NCBI GenBank assembly: GCA_024280675.1
Contig: JAJRPT010000062.1
Location: 1-12,172, forward strand
Source: Bacteroidota bacterium
Lineage (GTDB): Bacteria > Bacteroidota > Ignavibacteria > Kapaibacteriales > UBA2268
Length of the DNA stretch: 12,172 nucleotides
Direction: 5' to 3'
Shown here: one piece after another, positions 7,819 through 12,172 of the stretch
Position numbering within the stretch: position 1 is the first letter of the stretch
Layout: every line of letters begins with the position of its first letter
Notes under the pieces: model-generated
What the model saw: the letters and a program-made list of their open reading frames with translations, nothing else
Databases searched by the model: none
What the model was told of the DNA's origin: nothing
Program-made: the position numbers and the translations under genes

Positions 7819-8202
7819 TTAGGCAAGTTTCTGCTTAATTTTTCTCTCGCTCATACCACGCAAGTAATAGAGCTTAGAGCGACGTACATTTCCTTTGCGA
7901 ATCATTTCGATATTTTGCAGGTTAGAAGAGTAAAGCAGGAAAATCCGCTCAACTCCAATTCCATTAGATATTTTTCTAATGGTAAATGTAGCATTGGGAG
8001 CATTGCCACCACTTCTGGCGATTACCACCCCACGGAAATGCTGGATACGTTCTTTTGTTCCTTCGACAACCCTCAGAGAAACATCGAGTATGTCGCCAGG
8101 TTTAAAATCTATCACTTCTTGAAAAACATCACCATCTTTTTGTTTGCGAGCGTCTATTATACGCTGCTTATTCATCTGTTCAACTATATCTAGCTTATCC
8201 AT
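7819..8202 (-). CDS. rplS: 50S ribosomal protein L19
   Basis: Ribosomal protein at the 30S-50S interface, needed for large-subunit structure. The 127 residues show the full L19 fold: FKPGDILDVSLRVVEG (33-48), KERIQHFRGVVIARSGG (50-66), TFTIRKISNGIGVERIF (72-88) and the highly conserved basic tail GNVRRSKLYYLRG (103-115). It is slightly longer than the common 115-120 residues, with a few extra N-terminal residues and the insertion NAPNA after RSGG. The start is ATG at 8202, with a weak GGAA upstream. In most bacteria rplS follows rpsP, rimM and trmD; here the preceding gene is a secreted protease 65 bases upstream on the same strand, so it may be read through from there or use its own promoter in that short AT-rich gap. 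Identification is secure. Confidence 0.97.
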   Translation of the reverse strand: MDKLDIVEQMNKQRIIDARKQKDGDVFQEVIDFKPGDILDVSLRVVEGTKERIQHFRGVVIARSGGNAPNATFTIRKISNGIGVERIFLLYSSNLQNIEMIRKGNVRRSKLYYLRGMSERKIKQKLA

Positions 8203-8267
8203 TTTTTCATTCCACGTTTAGAAAAGAGTCACAAAATTAATTAAATTAATCGTTACAACAAAACATT

Positions 8268-10466
8268 TTATTTTTTAAAAAAGATTTCTGAAAATCTTCT
8301 TTCATTTGTCTGAACACTAATGAAATAAAAGCCATTGGAAAATCCAGATATGTCTTGCCTGATTCCAGAGAATGAGCTTGCGCTTTGCATTGGGACATTT
8401 CTTGAAATTAATACTCGCCCGGCTAGGTCAGATATTTGATAAGAAATATTTTCATACTCTCCATTGAGCCAAAAAGTTAGAACATCGCCTGCGACATTGT
8501 TCCCAATGTTAAGCCCTTCTTCTTTTTGGAATGGCACAAGGTATTCTAATGCTTTCTCGACCGCAGAATAGGCATCAACCTTCCCGTAGCCTCCACCCGC
8601 CGACCACTGGTTTGAGCTAGAGCTGGTGTTGTGCAATATAGATTTAATTTCCTTATAGTTAAGAAATGGATTTGCCTCTAGCATCAGAGCTATCACTCCG
8701 CCGACCACTGGAGAAGACATCGATGTTCCTTGCATTGCCCCCAAGTATTGTTGCCTAGAATCAACAAATTCTGAGAATGCCAAAGGGGACGACAGAGGGT
8801 TTTGATTCTTTTCCGACCCAGCGTCATAGGAGTTGAAAGCTGCGATTATTAACTGACCAGGGGCTAAAACATCTGGTTTATTTTTATTGTCGGCACTTGG
8901 ACCTTTGGAGCTAAATGAAGAAATCTTGCCAATTTGAGAAGACATAGCAAAATCACGACTGAAAATATTCGTATATTCATTCTTCGATGTAAATGACCCA
9001 ACTGTGATAAATGCCTCAGAGTTTCCACCAATTTCTCCTATTTGATATTGTTGTTTTCCACCTCTGAAACCATCCAAGCCCAGTGACGAAAAGCCACCCA
9101 CATCGGAGCCACCCACTCCTGCGTGCCAGATGAAAAACTCACCTTCCGAACTACTCACTTCTATTAAAATACCCTCGGCGTGATTGTCATAGGAGAAGAA
9201 TATGCGTGGCTTTCCGTTGAATTCTTCCTCTGAAGTGGATACTGAGTAATTAACTGTTCTCTCCGATTCAAAATATATTTTAGAGATGACCCCAGTCGTG
9301 TCGGTACAGAATTCGTTTTTCCAACTCACTTCCTGATCAGAGTATGAACCTACTCTAAGACAAAGCACACTTCCTTGCTGCCCCCAAATGTCAATAAGAA
9401 ACTGCCTATCATCGCCTTGGTAATCGGGAAAGGAGGGGTTGGTTCTTATGGCTTCAGAAGAGCTGTAAATACTTGAATTAGTGTTGCCATTATTCCCTGC
9501 AGAAGTGACCAATACCCTCCCATTTTGCTCATTGACCAAGTACTCACAGGCTCTGTCAAAGAGTGCCGAGCCGTCGTGCGGACCAATGTGATTGACAAGC
9601 GAAAGGTTTATAACTGCGGGTTTGCCTTGCTTGTCAGCATAATCAAATATATATTTTATTGCATCTAATAAGCCGCTTAGATTTGTGCTAGAAACATCAC
9701 CATAGGTCGCAGGACTCACAATCACAATGTCAGCCATTTTTGCAATCCCACTAATTACAGATTCTATCCTAGAGTCAGACCCTGCCATAGTGCTTGCCAC
9801 GTGAGTTCCGTGTGATAAATCTGGAAAATCAAACTTATACCTAGAGAAATCACTTGGGCTGAGTTCCGTCCCATAGCCAAAACCCTTTGGCTTGTTTCCT
9901 ACAACATCAAAGCTCTGAATCCATACTTTTTTAATTCTGCTATCACCTTGCTCATCAAGAAACATCTCATGCTTAAAATCAAAGCCAAAATCAACAATCC
10001 CCACCACAACTCCTTTGCCATCATAGGGAAATTCCAAACCCAGTCCCTTGTGGACTTTGTCAGCGTTTGTGTTTATTAATGCTTTATTTAGAGCGAGACC
10101 CACCCTCACATCTTGCTGAAAATATCTAAATTCAATCTCTTGGAAAAGAAGTGCAAAATTCTCTTCTGGTATTAAAACACTGGCGAAATTCCCTATGGGA
10201 GTAAAGATGCACTCATATTTTTTTAGTAAAGCAGTATCAAGACTCTCTGCCTCAATTATTCCACCAATATATTGCCTTCCCCCAATTGACTGCAAAGCTG
10301 GGTTTCTTTTTTGAGTATTCTTTTGCTTTGCAAAATCCAATGTTTGCCTTCCTCCAACAGATAATTTTGAGTAGACATCAGAGGGGTAAACACTTCCATA
10401 AAAAACAAAAAAGCTCGCCAATAAGACAAGCAAGTTTGTAATAAATATTTGTTTTTTTCTAATCAA
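8268..10466 (-). CDS. Secreted S8 subtilisin-like serine protease with T9SS-type C-terminal sorting domain
   Basis: Exported peptidase of 732 residues. Seen: a hydrophobic signal segment (about 6-25); a prodomain-like region (about 30-145); the subtilase catalytic triad Asp159 in GIVDFG, His219 in SHGTHVAS and Ser582 in GTSMSSP; and the oxyanion Asn325 in TSAGNNGN. Between Asn325 and Ser582 lies a long beta-rich insertion (about 335-485) that ends in EAFITVGSF, a layout reminiscent of the jelly-roll insert of CspA/B-like subtilases. The last 80 residues (about 655-732), with YQISDLAGRVLISRN, QDISGFSNGFYFISVQT and a basic end, look like the type A sorting domain that directs proteins through the type IX secretion system to the cell surface. 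The start ATG at 10466 overlaps the stop of the CheV-like gene by four bases (ATGA), implying translational coupling. All catalytic residues are present, so it should be active. Substrate unknown. Confidence 0.93.
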   Translation of the reverse strand: MIRKKQIFITNLLVLLASFFVFYGSVYPSDVYSKLSVGGRQTLDFAKQKNTQKRNPALQSIGGRQYIGGIIEAESLDTALLKKYECIFTPIGNFASVLIPEENFALLFQEIEFRYFQQDVRVGLALNKALINTNADKVHKGLGLEFPYDGKGVVVGIVDFGFDFKHEMFLDEQGDSRIKKVWIQSFDVVGNKPKGFGYGTELSPSDFSRYKFDFPDLSHGTHVASTMAGSDSRIESVISGIAKMADIVIVSPATYGDVSSTNLSGLLDAIKYIFDYADKQGKPAVINLSLVNHIGPHDGSALFDRACEYLVNEQNGRVLVTSAGNNGNTNSSIYSSSEAIRTNPSFPDYQGDDRQFLIDIWGQQGSVLCLRVGSYSDQEVSWKNEFCTDTTGVISKIYFESERTVNYSVSTSEEEFNGKPRIFFSYDNHAEGILIEVSSSEGEFFIWHAGVGGSDVGGFSSLGLDGFRGGKQQYQIGEIGGNSEAFITVGSFTSKNEYTNIFSRDFAMSSQIGKISSFSSKGPSADNKNKPDVLAPGQLIIAAFNSYDAGSEKNQNPLSSPLAFSEFVDSRQQYLGAMQGTSMSSPVVGGVIALMLEANPFLNYKEIKSILHNTSSSSNQWSAGGGYGKVDAYSAVEKALEYLVPFQKEEGLNIGNNVAGDVLTFWLNGEYENISYQISDLAGRVLISRNVPMQSASSFSGIRQDISGFSNGFYFISVQTNERRFSEIFFKK

Positions 10467-11410
10467 TGATTTTCTTCAACACCTAGAAGGTTGCGAATTG
10501 AAGAAAGGAGCTCTCCAATCATTGGTTTGGAAAGTTGAGCGTCGGCACCGACTGATTCTCCCTTGTGCAAAATATCTTGGTTTATCATCGAAGAAAAAAT
10601 AACAACTGGTAGCAATCCAAGTATTTCATCTTCTTTTATTTGCCTTGTAAGCGTGTAACCATCTAGCTTAGGCATCTCTATATCGGTGATAACGAGGTCT
10701 AGATATTTGCTCATAGCATCACCATTGATAACATGTTCTTTTACCTCTAGCAATCTTTCCCAACATCTCTGACCGTCGTTAAATGATTCAAATTCTATAT
10801 TTGCAGAGCTGAGTCTATTGCCAATCATTTTACGAATTATAGCAGAATCTTCGGCTGTGAAGACCCGTATTTTGTGATCAAAACGCTCATCTTTGCCGCT
10901 ATTGTCAATAGCACTGGATGGATCTATATCGGCAACAATTTTTTCGGCATCGAGCATCAGAATTCTTTTTCCTGGGAATTGTACAATTCCTGTTATTGTG
11001 GATTGCTCTGGGTTGGCATCTTGGACAATGTCAGGAGATACGATGTCGGCCCAAGTGATGCGGTGAATACGTGATACGTCATTGACTATCATTCCAGTTT
11101 GAACTCTGTTGAACTCTGTTATTATCATTTTATTGTTGCTGGAGTAGTTTGGGTAATCATAGAGATACCCTGTCAAATCGAGTGCTGGAATGATATTTTC
11201 CCTCAACTCGAACACGCCAACCACAGCAGAGGGAAGGTTAGGAATTAATGTAATGGTTGGTATTCTGATTATTTCACGAATCTTTGTTACATTAATACCA
11301 TAGTGTTGCTCTTTCATTTCTCCACGAGCGTTCGGAAATTTTAGCAGGAACTCGACTATCTCTAGTTCATTGGTTCCCGATTCAATCAGTATTTCACTTT
11401 TGTTTGTCAT
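10463..11410 (-). CDS. CheV-like chemotaxis coupling protein (CheW domain plus response-regulator receiver)
   Basis: Cytosolic adaptor of 315 residues. CheV proteins link chemoreceptors to the CheA kinase through a CheW domain and adjust signalling through a phosphorylatable receiver. Seen: a CheW-like domain (about 15-162) with YGINVTKIREIIRIP (37-51), GVFELRENIIPALDL (65-79) and ITEFNRVQTGMIVNDVSRI (97-115); then a receiver domain (about 180-310) with acidic pocket Glu187-Asp188 in TAEDSA, phosphoacceptor Asp243 in VITDIEMPKLDGYTL, Ser273/Ser274 after the fourth strand, and Lys295 in LSKP. All the residues needed for phosphorylation are present. The length matches CheV. The start is ATG at 11410. 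No cheA, cheY or receptor gene is in the window, so it is either an orphan member of the chemotaxis pathway or works in another receptor array. It overlaps the downstream protease gene by four bases. Confidence 0.92.
   Translation of the reverse strand: MTNKSEILIESGTNELEIVEFLLKFPNARGEMKEQHYGINVTKIREIIRIPTITLIPNLPSAVVGVFELRENIIPALDLTGYLYDYPNYSSNNKMIITEFNRVQTGMIVNDVSRIHRITWADIVSPDIVQDANPEQSTITGIVQFPGKRILMLDAEKIVADIDPSSAIDNSGKDERFDHKIRVFTAEDSAIIRKMIGNRLSSANIEFESFNDGQRCWERLLEVKEHVINGDAMSKYLDLVITDIEMPKLDGYTLTRQIKEDEILGLLPVVIFSSMINQDILHKGESVGADAQLSKPMIGELLSSIRNLLGVEENH
11101..11120. repeat. Tandem 10-base repeat inside the CheV-like gene
   Basis: GAACTCTGTT occurs twice in direct succession. It encodes part of TEFNRVQ in the CheW domain. 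The unit is not a multiple of three, so gain or loss of one copy would shift the reading frame. Confidence 0.8.
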
Positions 11411-11574
11411 AGCTTAACTCACTTTTACTTAATAAGCATTACAAGTTAGTAATATTTTATTTAAATAAAATATTTTTTTAATATAACTTTTTACAATCTC
11501 CATTCGTAATATGCTTAAATTACGGATTCAATAATTCCATTCCTATAATTTTTTTAAAAAATATTAAAAAGTAA
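11411..11574. other. Divergent AT-rich intergenic region (CheV-like / MoxR promoters)
   Basis: 164 bases between divergent genes, expected to hold both promoters. It contains the 24-base palindrome at 11451-11474 and a TATAAT hexamer at 11544-11549, about 26 bases before the MoxR start. No good -35 partner is visible at the usual spacing, and the T and A runs make chance matches likely. Confidence 0.45.
11451..11474. promoter_or_regulatory. Perfect 24-base palindrome in the divergent promoter region
   Basis: The arm AATATTTTATTT (11451-11462) is followed at once by its exact reverse complement (11463-11474), centred on TTTAAA, and then by a T-run up to 11479. It could be an operator for a dimeric regulator, or it may simply reflect the A/T-only composition. 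Without a spacer it makes a poor terminator hairpin. Confidence 0.4.
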
Positions 11575-12172
11575 ATGAAAGATTCACAAGTCCTAGAAAA
11601 TTTTTCCCAATCAACAAACAATATCAAAAAAGAACTAGCCAAGGTCATCATCGGACAAGAAGGTGTTATCGACGAGCTACTCACAAGTTTATTTGCAAGG
11701 GGTCATTGCTTGCTAGTTGGAGTACCAGGTCTTGCAAAAACATTGCTCATCAAATCACTATCGGAGGCAATGGATCTTGATTTTTCACGAATTCAATTCA
11801 CTCCTGATCTTATGCCCGGCGATATTATTGGTGCCGAAGTAATCGAAGATGATTTAAGCACTGGAAAAAAGATATTTAGATTTGTTAAAGGGCCAATTTT
11901 TTCAAACCTTATTCTAGCAGACGAAATTAACCGAACCCCCCCAAAAACCCAATCTGCACTTCTTGAGGCAATGCAGGAATATAATGTCACAGCGGCTGGA
12001 CAAAGCCATGGTTTACAACTACCATTTTTTGTGCTAGCCACACAAAATCCAATAGAACAAGAGGGAACCTACCCACTTCCGGAGGCACAACTTGACCGCT
12101 TCATGTTTAATATCTGGTTGGACTACCCAAGCAAATCCCAAGAATCAGACATTGTCAAATCTACCACAAGTG
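11575..12172 (+). CDS. MoxR-family AAA+ ATPase, N-terminal part (3' end cut by window)
   Basis: AAA+ chaperone-like ATPase; MoxR proteins commonly work with a DUF58 protein and vWA-domain proteins to mature or insert cofactors into protein complexes or to support envelope stress functions. 199 complete codons are visible. Seen: VIIGQEGVIDELL (24-36); Walker A GVPGLAKT (49-56); QFTPDLMPGDIIG (74-86), the MoxR signature; Walker B LILADEINR (112-120) followed by TPPKTQSALLEAMQE (121-135); sensor-1 ATQNPIEQEGTYPLPEAQLD (155-174) with Asn158; and the arginine finger Arg175 in DRF. The start is ATG at 11575 with no clear Shine-Dalgarno. The frame is open to the end of the window, so the C-terminal lid domain is missing only because of the cut. 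Downstream partners, usually a DUF58 gene, are beyond the edge. Confidence 0.95.
   Translation, partial: MKDSQVLENFSQSTNNIKKELAKVIIGQEGVIDELLTSLFARGHCLLVGVPGLAKTLLIKSLSEAMDLDFSRIQFTPDLMPGDIIGAEVIEDDLSTGKKIFRFVKGPIFSNLILADEINRTPPKTQSALLEAMQEYNVTAAGQSHGLQLPFFVLATQNPIEQEGTYPLPEAQLDRFMFNIWLDYPSKSQESDIVKSTTS

Noticed and set aside
11934..11942. C7 run in the MoxR gene as a slippage site
   Set aside because: It encodes the conserved Thr-Pro-Pro of the Walker B follow-on motif and the frame is intact, so it is explained by coding constraint.
11793..12041. 82-codon minus-strand open frame opposite the MoxR gene
   Set aside because: The plus strand encodes every MoxR motif in an uninterrupted frame across this stretch.

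Overview
The window is an AT-rich stretch of bacterial chromosome, densely packed and mostly coded on the minus strand (8 of 10 genes). The best clue to the host is the subtilisin-like protease at 8268-10466. It ends in a domain that looks like the type A sorting signal of the type IX secretion system (T9SS), a system confined to the Bacteroidota/FCB group. A CheV-type chemotaxis protein is uncommon in classical Bacteroidetes, so a deeper FCB lineage (Ignavibacteria, Kapabacteria or Chlorobi-like) is possible. That placement is inference. No tRNA, rRNA, CRISPR array, insertion sequence or phage gene was seen.

Layout. Positions 1-1865 (minus) are the edge of a surface-polysaccharide locus: a Wzx-type flippase followed by the N-terminal part of a sugar aminotransferase of the DegT/DnrJ/EryC1/StrS family, cut by the window edge. 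Next is nadA (2057-3052, minus), which makes quinolinate for NAD. It is divergent from a small secreted mono-haem cytochrome c (3257-3670, plus). The cytochrome gene and clpC converge on a likely bidirectional terminator (3682-3711). clpC (3760-6348, minus) encodes a full-length Hsp100 unfoldase with two AAA+ modules and a ClpP-docking loop. Upstream of it is a von Willebrand A-domain lipoprotein with a TTG start (6486-7601, minus). A 217-base non-coding gap with an 11-C run follows, then rplS (7819-8202, minus), away from its usual rpsP-rimM-trmD partners.

Positions 8268-11410 (minus) hold the most unusual pair. A CheV-like protein (CheW domain plus response-regulator receiver) overlaps the start of the secreted T9SS subtilase by 4 bases (ATGA), so the two are probably translationally coupled. 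A divergent AT-rich intergenic region with a perfect 24-base palindrome separates them from a MoxR-family AAA+ ATPase (11575 to the window end, plus), which is incomplete.

Most genes are ordinary members of known families and no clear undescribed multi-gene system is visible. The points most worth a second look are the CheV-protease coupling, the poly-C tract upstream of the lipoprotein gene, the acidic post-cysteine stretch and altered MIDAS motif of that lipoprotein, and the isolated rplS. No gene-free stretch exceeds 217 bases.
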